A stretch of DNA of 64,000 nucleotides from Myxacorys chilensis ATA2-1-KO14 (GCA_019359275.1 JAHHHP010000006.1:1-64000); one strand, 5' to 3'; positions 27,693 through 37,049 are shown, counted from the first letter of the stretch. A program made the numbers and translations. Notes: generated from the sequence alone by a model not told the origin.

Positions 27693-28736
27693 TCATTTTT
27701 CATCAATCCGTTTTTGTAATTGCTTGATCGCTTGATACATCTCAGACAATCGGCTGTAAAGGATGGATGATTTTAGAAAAACCTTGTGGTCTACCGCAGG
27801 ATAGCCAGATACGGTTCGACCCGCCGGAACGTCTTGTGTGACACCTGCTTTTGCAGATACGATCGCGCCGTCCCCAATGGTGATTTCATTTCCTACCCCC
27901 ACCTGTCCTGCCAGAATCACGCGGTTTCCGATTGTGGTTCCGCCAGCGAGTCCGACGTGAGCCGCAAACGCGCAGCCATGACCAATCTGACAACCGTGAC
28001 CAATCTGCACTAAGTTATCAATTTTGGTGTTGCGACCGACGCGCGTTTCACCCACCGCAGGTCGATCGACGTTTGAATTTGCCCCAACTTCAACCCCATC
28101 TTCTAACACGGTGTAACCCGATTGCTCCATCTTGAGCCAGCCCTCGCGGGTAGGCACAAACCCAAACCCTTCAGAACCGATCACCGCACCGCAGTGAATC
28201 ACGCAGTCTGCCCCGATTTGAGTCCGTTCCTGAATGGAACAGTTTGCATGTAATACTGTGCGATCGCCGATTTGCGACTCTGGATAAATCACTACATTCG
28301 GATGAATGATGACATCATTGCCCAGCTTAACGTTTGCGCCAATCGCAACATGAGCGCCAATCGCAACGTTTTGACCAAGCTGGGCAGATGGATCAATGAC
28401 GGCGGTAGGATGGACGCTAGGAGAAGGTTTGAAGGGTTGATAGAACAGCGCGATCGCTTGGGCAAAGGCCAGTCTTGGGTTGCCAACCTCAACCCAAGCA
28501 ATCCCTCGTTCTGTAGCATTGGTCTGGAGAGTTGGATTCGCAGGCAAAATCAGCGCGATCGCTCCAGTGGTTGAAACTTTAGCCGCATGTTTTCCACCAT
28601 CTACATAACTCAATTGGTGGCGTGTTGCTTTGTCGATCGCGGCAACTCCAGCGATATCTGGATCGTTGTCATTTATGCTGAGACTACTATTCGTAGCCGC
28701 ATTGCCCAATTTATGAACGAGGTCGCTAAATTTCAT
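27693..28736 (-). CDS. lpxD: UDP-3-O-acylglucosamine N-acyltransferase (LpxD)
   Basis: Third step of lipid A synthesis: transfers a 3-hydroxyacyl chain from acyl carrier protein to the glucosamine amine. 347 residues. N-terminal domain about 1-100, then a left-handed parallel beta-helix built of hexapeptide repeats (for example VAIGAH, VAIGAN, VIHPNV, VVIYPE, QIGAD), and a C-terminal helix. The conserved His of the HIGHGC-like coil (IGHGCQIGHGCAF) is present. It starts immediately after the stop of rlmD with no gap, so it is co-transcribed. No other lpx gene is in the window. Confidence 0.93.
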   Translation of the reverse strand: MKFSDLVHKLGNAATNSSLSINDNDPDIAGVAAIDKATRHQLSYVDGGKHAAKVSTTGAIALILPANPTLQTNATERGIAWVEVGNPRLAFAQAIALFYQPFKPSPSVHPTAVIDPSAQLGQNVAIGAHVAIGANVKLGNDVIIHPNVVIYPESQIGDRTVLHANCSIQERTQIGADCVIHCGAVIGSEGFGFVPTREGWLKMEQSGYTVLEDGVEVGANSNVDRPAVGETRVGRNTKIDNLVQIGHGCQIGHGCAFAAHVGLAGGTTIGNRVILAGQVGVGNEITIGDGAIVSAKAGVTQDVPAGRTVSGYPAVDHKVFLKSSILYSRLSEMYQAIKQLQKRIDEK

Positions 28737-30137
28737 TCAACCCTCTCTAATCTCCAAGAATGCAGCACACTCGACATGCGCGGTTTGTGGAAAGAAATCC
28801 GCTGGTTGAACTCTCATGAGCTGATATTGTGCATCAGCACACAAGAGTTTTAGATCTCGTGCTAAGGTCGCTGGGTTACAACTGACGTAAACAATGCGCT
28901 TAGGTTTCGTATCTCGCAGCGTCTCGATGATAGAAGCATCACATCCCTTTCTCGGCGGGTCGAGGAGAACAATGTCTGGATCGACATCTAAAGTAGAAAA
29001 AACTCGTTCAACTGGGCCAATGTGAAACTTAACGTTTTCAATGTGATTGAGACGAGCGTTTGCTTTGGCTTGGTCGATCGCTTCTGGCTGGATTTCAAGC
29101 CCAACGGCGTATTTGACTTTTCGCGCGATCGGCAGCGTCAACGTCCCCACTCCGCAGTACAAATCCGCTACGATCTCTGTTCCCTGCAAGTTCAACTCAT
29201 CGACAATCACTTGAAACAGGGCTTCTGCCGATTCGGTGTGAACTTGAAAGAACGTGTCAGCCCGAATCTGAAAGGTTAAATCTGAAAATTTTTCTTCTAA
29301 GTAAGATCGTCCCGCGATGATGTGAGTGTCTGATCCAAAGATGGCGTTGGTGCGATCGCGGTTGACATTGAGTGAGACGCCGACTAAATCGGGATAGCGC
29401 TCTAACCATTGCTGCGCTTGCTCTTCAAGTCCGGCTAGGTTCGTATCGGTTGCTACCAAAATCAGCAGCATTTCTCCAGTTCGACGCCCAATTCGCAAAC
29501 CGAGATGACGCAACTTGCCGCGATGCAGTTTCTCGTCATAGATGCCCCAACCGCGATCGTAGAGGTCTTGCTTAACCTCTGCCAACAGGGGATTCAGTCG
29601 CTGATCCTGAATCGGGCATTGATTCAAATTAACAATCTGATGCGTTCCTTTCTGGTAGTAGCCCGCCTGGAGTTGGCCTGATTGCGATCGCGAGAGTGGA
29701 TACGTCACTTTGTTGCGATATCCCAACGATTCAGCCTGCAACACTTCACCGACTGGAGGCTGACTGAATCCGCCAATTCGCTCTAGTGCCTGAATAATTT
29801 GATTGCGCTTAGCCACGCGCTGATAGTCGTAGTCTACGTGCTGCCACTGACAGCCGCCGCATTTGTCCGCCACGATGCAACTCGGACGAACCCGATGCGG
29901 AGATGCTTCGATAATGTCGTGCAGTTTGCCTTGAGCGTATTGTGGCTTCACGCGCAGCAATCGCACCACTACGCGATCGCCGGTCACTGTGTCAGGCACA
30001 AACACTACACGCTCGCCAGAGCGCCCTACTCCATCGCCGCTGTCGCTCAGATCGGTGATGGTGATTTCAACCAATTCTCCTTGTCTCCAGCGATCTTCTG
30101 GGGACTCGGCGGGATGGAATTCTAAATTTTGAGTCAC
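28737..30137 (-). CDS. rlmD: 23S rRNA (uracil-C5)-methyltransferase, RlmD/RumA family
   Basis: 466 residues; adds a methyl group to C5 of a uracil in 23S rRNA using S-adenosylmethionine. A TRAM domain (about 18-80) is followed by the four-cysteine iron-sulfur cluster including CGGCQW and a third Cys at NQCPI. Then come a Rossmann-type methyltransferase region with LYCGVGTL, the DPPRKGCD motif, and the catalytic Cys in YVSCNPATLARD. Upstream of it on the other strand, 11 bp away, lies an unknown gene. lpxD follows directly, sharing the transcript. Confidence 0.93.
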   Translation of the reverse strand: MTQNLEFHPAESPEDRWRQGELVEITITDLSDSGDGVGRSGERVVFVPDTVTGDRVVVRLLRVKPQYAQGKLHDIIEASPHRVRPSCIVADKCGGCQWQHVDYDYQRVAKRNQIIQALERIGGFSQPPVGEVLQAESLGYRNKVTYPLSRSQSGQLQAGYYQKGTHQIVNLNQCPIQDQRLNPLLAEVKQDLYDRGWGIYDEKLHRGKLRHLGLRIGRRTGEMLLILVATDTNLAGLEEQAQQWLERYPDLVGVSLNVNRDRTNAIFGSDTHIIAGRSYLEEKFSDLTFQIRADTFFQVHTESAEALFQVIVDELNLQGTEIVADLYCGVGTLTLPIARKVKYAVGLEIQPEAIDQAKANARLNHIENVKFHIGPVERVFSTLDVDPDIVLLDPPRKGCDASIIETLRDTKPKRIVYVSCNPATLARDLKLLCADAQYQLMRVQPADFFPQTAHVECAAFLEIREG

Positions 30138-30193
30138 AGGAGATCCCGTTGAATAAAATGAACAGATTCCATTGTCGCTTGTCTATTCACACT

Positions 30194-31039
30194 ATGGCTG
30201 AGTTAGAGTCTATTCTGAAATTTATTGAGACGATCGAGCAGGCTAATCCAGGCCAATCGGTGTACGAAATTGCGAATCGGTTGCGCGGCTATACGAAGCC
30301 AGACTACACCACACGAGGATGGACGATCGCGACGGGCTATCAGCAATCTTTCATTGATGGAACGCTGAATCAGACTGTTGTTTTAGCGGGTGAACTGACA
30401 GATTTTGGGCATTTCATTGCGTCATTGTCCGATCAAGTGATTCAGCCTGGACTTAATTTTTCTGAGTGGACGGGTGATCATACGTCTTGGGCGGGGGATG
30501 TTGGATCTGCGATTGCTCTCTATCAAACTCAATCGAATAAATTTACAAATCTTGAAGAGGCGTTAAATCGGTTTGCTTCCGATTCGGACTATGTGGCGGA
30601 TGTAGCAGCGTTTGTAGTCGGTAAAATGGTCAATGAATCTTCAATTTCTCAAGCGATTCAACACTACGATTCGAGCCGCTATTCAGATCACGTTAGGACA
30701 TTTCTGAAAACTCGATTTGCGCTTTCAATCAACGGAAATGAATTAAAAAATCCTGCCAAATTAGAAGCCGATGTTCGTAATCAAGTGTATCGATATTTGG
30801 AATTATCGCCCAATACTGGAGTCTTGAAATCCCTTAAGGACGTGGTTAGCCAGAGAATAGGTCGAGATGTGCAGCTTGAGCGTGATTCTTTAAGCGCAGA
30901 TTTACTGCAAGGAGCGCTTCATTTTCTACGACATTTAACTAAAAAAGGCGAGTTAGATTCTTTGAAGTTTAAACCCTACAAGTTAACTCAAGCGCCTTGG
31001 TTAGGAACAGTTGACTACGACGTAACCGTATCCAATTAA
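30194..31039 (+). CDS. Unrecognised protein of about 280 residues
   Basis: No signal peptide or membrane segment. The sequence has charged and aromatic stretches such as DHTSWAGDVGSAIALYQ and many predicted helices. No family could be assigned. The ATG at 30194 is chosen for its conserved-looking start MAELESIL. In-frame alternatives are ATG 30158 and TTG 30149, the latter having AGGAG six bases upstream. The gene is divergent from rlmD. Its stop overlaps the Uma2 gene's stop on the opposite strand by 4 bp. Confidence 0.7.
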   Translation: MAELESILKFIETIEQANPGQSVYEIANRLRGYTKPDYTTRGWTIATGYQQSFIDGTLNQTVVLAGELTDFGHFIASLSDQVIQPGLNFSEWTGDHTSWAGDVGSAIALYQTQSNKFTNLEEALNRFASDSDYVADVAAFVVGKMVNESSISQAIQHYDSSRYSDHVRTFLKTRFALSINGNELKNPAKLEADVRNQVYRYLELSPNTGVLKSLKDVVSQRIGRDVQLERDSLSADLLQGALHFLRHLTKKGELDSLKFKPYKLTQAPWLGTVDYDVTVSN

Positions 31040-31692
31040 GGTTCGTTCTTTTGAATCTGCTCTTTCACCCATTTGCGAAATGCTTTAAGCGCTGCACTTT
31101 GCCCTTCCAATTTGCTTTGACGAACGAACCGAGGAATAGCATCACTCACAGGAAGAGTCGGAAATGTAGGGCTAAGCTGGGATTGAATATATCGACCGTT
31201 TTGAAGAACGTCAATCCTTAATTTGCCATTGTCGTAGCGCCACAATTCAGAAACGCCTAACGCTTGATAAGCCTCTAGCTGAGTTTTAGACGTAACATCA
31301 ATTTCAATGGCTAGATCTGGTGGCGGATCAACTGCTAAATCGACTCTAGATTTTCCTCGCATCAGTTCAGGTTGCCGAATATAGAAGCAATTATCTGGCT
31401 CAATCCCATACTCCATGTCTTGTCGTTTGAAGGTTGTAGAGCCAAAACACTCACGATCGATATCTAACTCTTCTAGAAGAATTTTTACCAAATCTCCGAT
31501 GATCTCTTTGCTAACCTCATGTTCTGGCAGTGGAGCCACAATTTCTAACATTCCTTTGCTGTATGCCAAGCGCGTATTACGATGTTCTCCCAGTTCATCT
31601 GCGATCGCTTCAAAGTCTTGCCAGTTCACATCGCTCAATACAACTCGTTGTCCTGGCAAAAGTTCGATTTGTCGAAGGTGCAGTGTGACCAT
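31036..31692 (-). CDS. Uma2 family endonuclease-like protein (DUF820)
   Basis: 218 residues of the PD-(D/E)XK-type Uma2 fold found in large numbers in cyanobacteria. Motif regions visible: GIEPDNCFY (PD), DLAIEIDVTSK (D/ExK) and the C-terminal Tyr-rich strand YQALGVSELWRYD. The function in cells is not known; they are annotated as restriction-like endonucleases without clear activity. A second, distinct copy is at 50353-50967. The ATG start at 31692 gives the standard N-terminus. Confidence 0.88.
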   Translation of the reverse strand: MVTLHLRQIELLPGQRVVLSDVNWQDFEAIADELGEHRNTRLAYSKGMLEIVAPLPEHEVSKEIIGDLVKILLEELDIDRECFGSTTFKRQDMEYGIEPDNCFYIRQPELMRGKSRVDLAVDPPPDLAIEIDVTSKTQLEAYQALGVSELWRYDNGKLRIDVLQNGRYIQSQLSPTFPTLPVSDAIPRFVRQSKLEGQSAALKAFRKWVKEQIQKNEP

Positions 31693-31957
31693 TTCTAGCT
31701 CTCCAGTATTTTGCTATGAAATGATTAGCGGAACGAATGACCGTTTGAGCGGGTCTTTCTGAAGTGTACGCTCTGCGCTTAGAGCTAACCGATCGCAGCA
31801 ACTCAGCATATCTCTACAACCCTTAGTGTGGCATTCTCGAATCCTGTTTCTCAAGCTATTTGTTACGTTTTGTCAAGGCAAATGAGAAAACTCTCTTCCT
31901 TTAAGTGGCCGAAAATAGCTAAACTACTAAATGAATTCTGAGATACCGCAATTAAAT

Positions 31958-32443
31958 ATGAGCGTAGTTAGCCAAGTTATCTTACAAGCCGACGACGAAC
32001 TTCGTTATCCAACGAGGGGTGAACTCAATGGTATAAAGGACTTTTTCACGACGGGAGTACAGCGCACCCGCATCGCTGCAGTCTTGTCTGAAAATGAGAA
32101 GAAGATTGTAGAAGAAGCCAGCAAATCCCTCTGGAAGAAGCGTCCTGACTTTATTTCTCCGGGCGGCAACGCTTATGGAAACAAACAACGGGCACTTTGC
32201 CTGCGCGATTATGGCTGGTATTTGCGCCTTGTGACCTATGGTGTGTTGTCGGGAACCACCGATCCGATTGAGAAGATTGGTGTTGTGGGAGCGCGGGAAA
32301 TGTATAACGCGCTAGGTGTTCCGGTTCCGGGCATGGCAGAAGCGATCGCATGTCTCAAAGAGGCAGCGACTGGTTTACTCAGTCAGCCAGATGCGGCTGA
32401 AGCGGCTCCTTACTTCGATTACATTATTCAAGCGATGTCATAG
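31958..32443 (+). CDS. apcD: Allophycocyanin-B alpha subunit (ApcD)
   Basis: 161 residues with the phycobiliprotein fold. The chromophore-binding Cys is at 81, in [23 protein letters not shown] is adjacent. The start [18 protein letters not shown] is the ApcD N-terminus, distinct from ApcA. ApcD is a terminal emitter in the phycobilisome core, feeding energy to photosystems, mainly photosystem I. The ATG at 31958 is preferred to the upstream in-frame ATG at 31931, which would add nine foreign residues. It is monocistronic; a strong terminator follows at once. The other core genes are not in the window. Confidence 0.93.
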   Translation: MSVVSQVILQADDELRYPTRGELNGIKDFFTTGVQRTRIAAVLSENEKKIVEEASKSLWKKRPDFISPGGNAYGNKQRALCLRDYGWYLRLVTYGVLSGTTDPIEKIGVVGAREMYNALGVPVPGMAEAIACLKEAATGLLSQPDAAEAAPYFDYIIQAMS

Positions 32444-32471
32444 AGCCAAGACCAGTTAGACAACTAAATAC

Positions 32472-32538
32472 TCGTGTTTTCCTCGCTAGTCGCAGGAGTT
32501 TGTGTTAGAACTTCCGTGACTGGCGAGGAAAATTTTTA
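32472..32538 (+). terminator. Terminator-like hairpin after apcD
   Basis: TTTTCCTCGCTAGTC (from about 32476) can pair with GACTGGCGAGGAAAA (to about 32533), one G-T pair aside, and AATTTTT follows. It lies 30-90 bp after the apcD stop. It also supports a later start for the next gene, whose upstream ATG would fall inside this stem. Confidence 0.65.
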
Positions 32539-32539
32539 T

Positions 32540-33109
32540 ATGAGAGCCGTTCAAGCCGTTCAAGCCGTTCTAGAGTTTTGGTTTGGCGAGGAGTTGAAGC
32601 CACGCAAGGCTTGGTTTGCTAAAAACTTGCAGTTTGATCAAGAAATTAGGTCGCGCTTTCTGTCCCTTCACACTCAAGCGGCAGCGGGAGAACTGGCAGA
32701 TTGGAAGAACTCTGCCGAAAGCTGCTTAGCGCTGGTGATCGTGCTTGATCAATTCTCTCGCAACATGTTTCGCGGTCAGCCAGCAGCATTTGCCAGCGAT
32801 CCAGTTGCATTAGAGGCGGCAAAGCACGGCATCGCCCACCAATTCGATCAGCAGCTTCCGCCCGTGCAGCGACAATTCTTTTATTTTCCGTTAGAGCACA
32901 CTGAAGATCTGGAATTTCAACATCAGTCCGTGAAGCTATTTGAGCAATTTAAAGATGATCCGGCGTTAAGCGATAGCTATCAATTTGCTCTGAGACATCG
33001 GAAAACTATTGAACAGTTTGGGCGCTTTCCCCATCGCAATATGATTTTGGGACGCTCATCTACCGTTGAGGAGCTTGAGTTTCTGAAGCAGCGAGGTTCA
33101 TCGTTTTAA
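32540..33109 (+). CDS. DUF924 family protein
   Basis: 189 residues of the DUF924 fold (all helical). Visible motifs: VLEFWFGEELKPRKAWF near the start, LDQFSRNMFRG (conserved Arg-Asn), QQFFYFPLEHTED-like and RHRKTIEQFGRFPHRNMILGRSSTVEE. Function unknown. The gene begins with a 9-bp triplicated sequence coding VQAVQAV. The ATG at 32540 is chosen because the longer version overlaps the apcD terminator. It is followed by a hydrolase gene 46 bp later on the same strand. Confidence 0.85.
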   Translation: MRAVQAVQAVLEFWFGEELKPRKAWFAKNLQFDQEIRSRFLSLHTQAAAGELADWKNSAESCLALVIVLDQFSRNMFRGQPAAFASDPVALEAAKHGIAHQFDQQLPPVQRQFFYFPLEHTEDLEFQHQSVKLFEQFKDDPALSDSYQFALRHRKTIEQFGRFPHRNMILGRSSTVEELEFLKQRGSSF

Positions 33110-33155
33110 GTGATACGAGAATTGTAAATTGTAAGTTTTTCTTGCGGATTTCTAT

Positions 33156-34328
33156 ATGAATGCTCCTAACGTTACACCGACTAGAGAACAGATCGATCAG
33201 ACTAAGCGATCGATTGAGGGTTACATTCAAAGTCTCGATCGCAATCCTGAGCGGCGCGAGGGAGCGTATCCGTACTATCTGTTTCACGACGCAGGACAGC
33301 CGATTCGCGGCACAGTGATGATGTTTCATGGCTTTAGTGCCAAACCGCATCAAATGTGGAGGCTGGCAGATTATCTGTTTCAGAACGGCTTCAATGTATA
33401 TCAGTGCGCGATCGCAGGACATGTTCTGATCAATCCTGCTAAAAACTGGTGTCAAGTCGATCTCAAGCCTCCCTATGCCGATCCGTTGAAAGCCAAGATT
33501 GAGCGCGATCCGATTCTGCAAGACTTCTTTAGAAACTTTGCCAATAGCCCAAATGCGGCTCGTCCCGGCTTTCTGCAACAGGTTGCACTGATGGCTCGAT
33601 TGGTGGCAATTGAGCCTCGGTTGCTCGATATTATCAAAGCGATCGAGTCCCCTGACGATCCAGATTTTGACAAGTACTTTACTTCATCCCATCTTGGCTA
33701 CCTCAACGAAGCTCAAGCCAGACTCGAAGAACTTCAGGCGATGCCGGGAGCTATTTATACGGTTGGCTTATCGGTTGGTGGAGCCGTCGCGCTAGGACTG
33801 GCAGCGTCGCGACCCGATCGCGTCCGGGGTGTTGTTGCCTATGCGCCGTTGATCAGAATTCAGGGTAAAGAGCGGAGGCAATATGTGAATCTAGCGGGGC
33901 CGTTAGATATTAGTGAGTCGGGATGGGACCCGAACTTACGCTTTCCAGTTGGGGCGTTGACCGCTGTCGATCGCTTTGGCAGTAGCGTTGTGATGAGTGA
34001 CTCGTCTGTGCGATCGCTGCAAAACATTCCAACTTTTATGGTGCTAACCGAGAATGAAGACGCGGCAGACATTGAAACGAACAAGGCGTTTTATCAAGAT
34101 ATCAGTGGCGATGAAGGCAGGAATGCTTTTTATCTTTACCCTTCAAAAGACCAAGTTCCCCATCCGATGGTTGACCCGACCGAAGTGAGTCAGAACATGA
34201 GCAACCATTTTTGGCAGAGCTTGTATCAGGAAACATTCCGATTTTTAACCCAAGGTCGAGCTAACATTGGCAACATGAGCAGTTTAGGACAGGCGCAAGA
34301 CGTTCCCACTGTTCCAAATGTCAGTTGA
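33156..34328 (+). CDS. Alpha/beta hydrolase
   Basis: 390 residues, soluble, no signal peptide. The fold is shown by VMMFHGFSAKPHQMWRLADYL (oxyanion loop region), the nucleophile elbow GLSVGG (S206), and a late DQVPHPMVDP holding the likely catalytic His. The substrate cannot be inferred. An insert between about 95 and 190 forms a helical cap. It probably shares a transcript with the DUF924 gene 46 bp upstream. It ends shortly before a minisatellite region. Confidence 0.8.
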   Translation: MNAPNVTPTREQIDQTKRSIEGYIQSLDRNPERREGAYPYYLFHDAGQPIRGTVMMFHGFSAKPHQMWRLADYLFQNGFNVYQCAIAGHVLINPAKNWCQVDLKPPYADPLKAKIERDPILQDFFRNFANSPNAARPGFLQQVALMARLVAIEPRLLDIIKAIESPDDPDFDKYFTSSHLGYLNEAQARLEELQAMPGAIYTVGLSVGGAVALGLAASRPDRVRGVVAYAPLIRIQGKERRQYVNLAGPLDISESGWDPNLRFPVGALTAVDRFGSSVVMSDSSVRSLQNIPTFMVLTENEDAADIETNKAFYQDISGDEGRNAFYLYPSKDQVPHPMVDPTEVSQNMSNHFWQSLYQETFRFLTQGRANIGNMSSLGQAQDVPTVPNVS

Positions 34329-34416
34329 ACAACAGATGTGAAGAACGAGGCAGCTTATCTCTCTATGTTGGGTAGAGATGCTGCACTCTGTCAGCCTATT
34401 CATCGGGAATGCGATT

Positions 34417-34660
34417 GCGCAAGTCGGTATCACGGAAGCGTTCCTTAGTAATGCCGTAGCGCAAGTCGATATAACAACAGCATTCCTTGGTAATGCTGAA
34501 GCCTAAGTCGGTATCACGGAAGCATTCCTTAGTAATGCCGTAGCGTAAGTCGATATCACGGAAGTGCTCCTTAGTAATGCCGTAGCGCAAGTCGGTATAA
34601 TAACAGCGTTCCTTGGTAATGCCGTAGCGTAAGTCGATATAACCAAAGCATTCCTTAATT
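34417..34660. repeat. 42-bp minisatellite, five full units and one partial
   Basis: Units start at 34417, 34459, 34501, 34543, 34585 and 34627 and share GCGCAAGTCGGTATCACGGA-type sequence with 70-95% likeness. 42 bp equals 14 codons. On the minus strand the array is open over all units (repeat DLRYGITKE followed by five variable residues) within an ORF at 34396-34737 starting MHSMRDRLDR. On the plus strand three units carry TAA, so that strand is not coding. No ribosome site or promoter for the minus ORF is clear, so coding is doubtful but possible. Confidence 0.8.
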
Positions 34661-34766
34661 GAACAACTGGAGTAGTAGGAAAAATGCTTTGGGTAAATAC
34701 GATTGACTCTATCCAAGCGATCGCGCATTGAATGCACAGTTTTCTGGAACGGGTTTCTATCAACAA

Positions 34767-35108
34767 GAAATCACCATTTGAGTATGAAAGGACTCAGTAT
34801 GAACTCTGGCTCAGGGATTAATAGTAAAGATTTCCTAGAAAGATAAAGAGTATTCTTATCTCTGAGGTTATCAGGCTGACATTTCACCGTATGACATGCT
34901 GCATAGAGGTGTTATACGAATCTCTGTCCGTCTAAGATTCCAATTCAGAGGAGATATTACAGAATAAGATGGAATGAATCTGTCTAAACAAGAGTTGGGC
35001 TGCTTCATATCTCGGTAAGGACAGTAACCCAATTTCACTGTTGGGGAAGCGAGGCTTTAGGATCGAGCAAGTATATCTATACAGTCTCGTTAACCGAGGA
35101 GCGAAGTA
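34767..35108. other. Intergenic upstream of the GT1 gene, no feature recognised
   Basis: AT-rich spacer after the minisatellite. No ORF, RNA gene or terminator was seen. The 3' part carries the start region for the gene at 35109, including AGGAGCG about 6 bases before GTG. Confidence 0.5.
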
Positions 35109-36386
35109 GTGAGCCGAATTGTTTTAACCACTATTGGATCTTTGGGTGATTTGCATCCCAAACTTGCGATCGCGCTTGAATTACGGAAGCGTGGTCATGA
35201 TGTCGTGTTTGCAACTCACAAAGAATATCAAGACAAAATTAAGGCTCTCGGTTTCGAGTTTCATCGAATACGTCCTGACAACACTGCGCTTAATGATCCA
35301 CAAGAAATGGCGCGGATGATGGATCTGAAAACAGGTACAGAATATGTCATCAAAAATTGGGTTTGCGCGAATCTACGTGAGACTTACACCGACTTAATGG
35401 TCAGTGCCGAAAATGCAGACTTCATCATTACAGGTGAAGGAGTTGTAGCGGCTCGATTAGTAGCAGAGAAATTAGGAATTCCGTGGGCATTCGCTGTCCT
35501 ACAGCCTGCCTCATTTCTTTCGGTTTATGATCCATCCGTCTTACCTGTTCTGCCATTTCTTGCCAAATTACGGGGGCTAGGTTCTCTCGCTAACCGAGGC
35601 ATTATTCAACTGTCGAAAGTGTTGTCTAAATCCTGGGCAGAGCCAATCCATCAATTGCGACGCGAGCTTGGCTTGCCACCTCTCACAGGAAATCCATTCA
35701 TCGATGATAAGTACTCGCCTTATCTTGTGTTAGGACTATTTTCTTCAGTATTCGCAAAGCCTCAACCCGATTGGGCAAAGAATACAGTGCTCACCGGATT
35801 TGCATTCTATGACGGCAGCGAAGGTGAGACAGAACTTGCACTAGAACTCCAGCAGTTTTTGGATCGGGGCGATCCCCCAGTTGTTTTTACTTTAGGTTCA
35901 GCCGCAGTGATGGCTCCTGGTCGTTTTTATCAAGAAAGTGTTCAAGCCACAAAGCAACTGAACCGCCGTGCTGTTTTATTGATGGGTAAAAATACTCCTC
36001 CAGAGGATCTGCCAAAGAACATATTTGCCATGAGTTATGTTCCATATTCTCAAATTTTTCCGCGTGCTTGTGCGATCGTGCATCAAGGTGGCATCGGCAC
36101 AACAGCGCAGGCATTACGGGCAGGTCGTCCAACGCTTGTAATGCCTTACAGCCACGATCAACCAGATAATGCGGCAAGAGTTGAACGATTGGGAACATCG
36201 CGGACAATTCCTCGAAATCAGTACACAGAAGAACGAGTAGCCAAGCAATTACGTCAGTTATTAGAAAATCCCAGTTATGCAGCTAAAGCTTCAGAAGTTG
36301 AAGGTATTATCCGAACAGAAAATGGGGTTGGTGTGGCATGTGATGAGATTGAAAAACAACTTCAAGCTGCTTCAATCTCATCGTAA
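35109..36386 (+). CDS. GT1 family glycosyltransferase (UDP-sugar dependent, MGT-like)
   Basis: 425 residues of GT-B fold. N-terminal domain: GSLGDLHPKLAIALELRKRGHDVVFATH. C-terminal donor-binding part: VFTLGSAAVM, then a HQGGIGTTAQALRAGRPTLVMPYSHDQPDNA motif. This is the signature of sterol/macrolide-type glucosyltransferases. The acceptor is unknown; a lipid or secondary metabolite is usual. The start is GTG at 35109 with a good AGGAG-like site upstream. Confidence 0.88.
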   Translation: MSRIVLTTIGSLGDLHPKLAIALELRKRGHDVVFATHKEYQDKIKALGFEFHRIRPDNTALNDPQEMARMMDLKTGTEYVIKNWVCANLRETYTDLMVSAENADFIITGEGVVAARLVAEKLGIPWAFAVLQPASFLSVYDPSVLPVLPFLAKLRGLGSLANRGIIQLSKVLSKSWAEPIHQLRRELGLPPLTGNPFIDDKYSPYLVLGLFSSVFAKPQPDWAKNTVLTGFAFYDGSEGETELALELQQFLDRGDPPVVFTLGSAAVMAPGRFYQESVQATKQLNRRAVLLMGKNTPPEDLPKNIFAMSYVPYSQIFPRACAIVHQGGIGTTAQALRAGRPTLVMPYSHDQPDNAARVERLGTSRTIPRNQYTEERVAKQLRQLLENPSYAAKASEVEGIIRTENGVGVACDEIEKQLQAASISS

Positions 36387-36389
36387 GCA

Positions 36390-36498
36390 CCTATCTCACT
36401 CATCCCAAAATTCTTGAACTGCTGCGCGATAGAGCCACTAACGATCTCGATGAGCAACTGCAAGAATGGGCACAGGAGCAATTAAAGAACGCAATGTA
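36390..36498 (+). pseudogene. 3' remnant of an unidentified gene
   Basis: A frame different from the GT gene is open after its stop and reads coherently to a TAA at 36496-36498. It ends DLDEQLQEWAQEQLKNAM. It has no start codon. Its ORF-like composition and close position before the toxin-antitoxin pair suggest the 5' part was lost in the rearrangement that brought the pair in. Family not recognised. Confidence 0.35.
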
Positions 36499-36523
36499 AA
36501 ATCAACAACGGAGGAAAACTCTA

Positions 36524-36763
36524 ATGGCTGAGAATACTGTGAAAGTAGATATTTCATTTCAATCACTTTTAGAAGCAATTTCATCACTGGAAATTAATGA
36601 AAAGCATAAGCTTTGGGAACTTTTAGAAGCTGAATTATTCTCCGATGATGAAGACTCTCCAGAAGACATCGCTGAAATTCAAGCTGCCCATGCTGACTAC
36701 AAAGCGGGTGACTACACCACATTTGACCACTACGTAGCACAGCGAGCAAATCGATCGGCATGA
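36524..36763 (+). CDS. Antitoxin-like protein of a RelE-type system
   Basis: 79 residues, acidic, helical, with LWELLEAELFSDDED, a sequence style common in small antitoxins that sit just upstream of RelE/ParE toxins. A ribosome site GGAGG is present about 9 bases before ATG. The last codons overlap the toxin start (ATGA at 36760-36763), showing coupled translation. It is likely to bind and neutralise the toxin and to repress its own operon. The DNA-binding part is not identifiable. Confidence 0.72.
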   Translation: MAENTVKVDISFQSLLEAISSLEINEKHKLWELLEAELFSDDEDSPEDIAEIQAAHADYKAGDYTTFDHYVAQRANRSA

Positions 36764-37020
36764 CCTACACCATAATCACGCCTAAAGCTGTGCAAAAACA
36801 GCTAGATGCTTTGCCTAATGACGTTTACGATCGCATTGCTGTTAACATCCAACAACTTGCTGAAGACCCACGTCCCGATGGAGTGGTCAAAATGAAAGGT
36901 ACTGACAATGAGTACCGTATTCGTATCGGTGATTATCGCGTTCGTTATGAAATCGACGATAAAGGGTTGCTCATTCTCCTACTCCAATGCAAACACCGGA
37001 AAAATGTTTACAGAAAGTGA
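36760..37020 (+). CDS. RelE/ParE family toxin
   Basis: 86 residues with the compact RelE-fold pattern: an N-terminal helical IITPKAVQKQLDALP, then basic-strand elements YRIRIGDYRVRYEIDD and a C-terminal CKHRKNVYRK with conserved basic residues used for mRNA cleavage on the ribosome. The Arg-rich pattern matches RelE-type mRNA interferases, though ParE-type gyrase poisons share the fold. The activity is inferred. It is translated from an overlap with the antitoxin stop and followed by an attC-like stretch. Confidence 0.82.
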   Translation: MTYTIITPKAVQKQLDALPNDVYDRIAVNIQQLAEDPRPDGVVKMKGTDNEYRIRIGDYRVRYEIDDKGLLILLLQCKHRKNVYRK

Positions 37021-37049
37021 TAGTTCTTGTCTCAATTTGAACTGCTCTC

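Noticed and set aside
34417..34660. CRISPR array
   Set aside because: The 42-bp units follow one another directly with no unique spacers, so this is a tandem repeat.
34503..34766. Second minus-strand frame across the minisatellite
   Set aside because: Open only because the 42-bp period keeps frames open; the other minus frame is longer through the array and neither has a ribosome site.
36430..36470. attC core upstream of the toxin-antitoxin pair
   Set aside because: A CACTAACG-like motif is present but has no palindromic arms or matching core, so no left boundary of a cassette is claimed.
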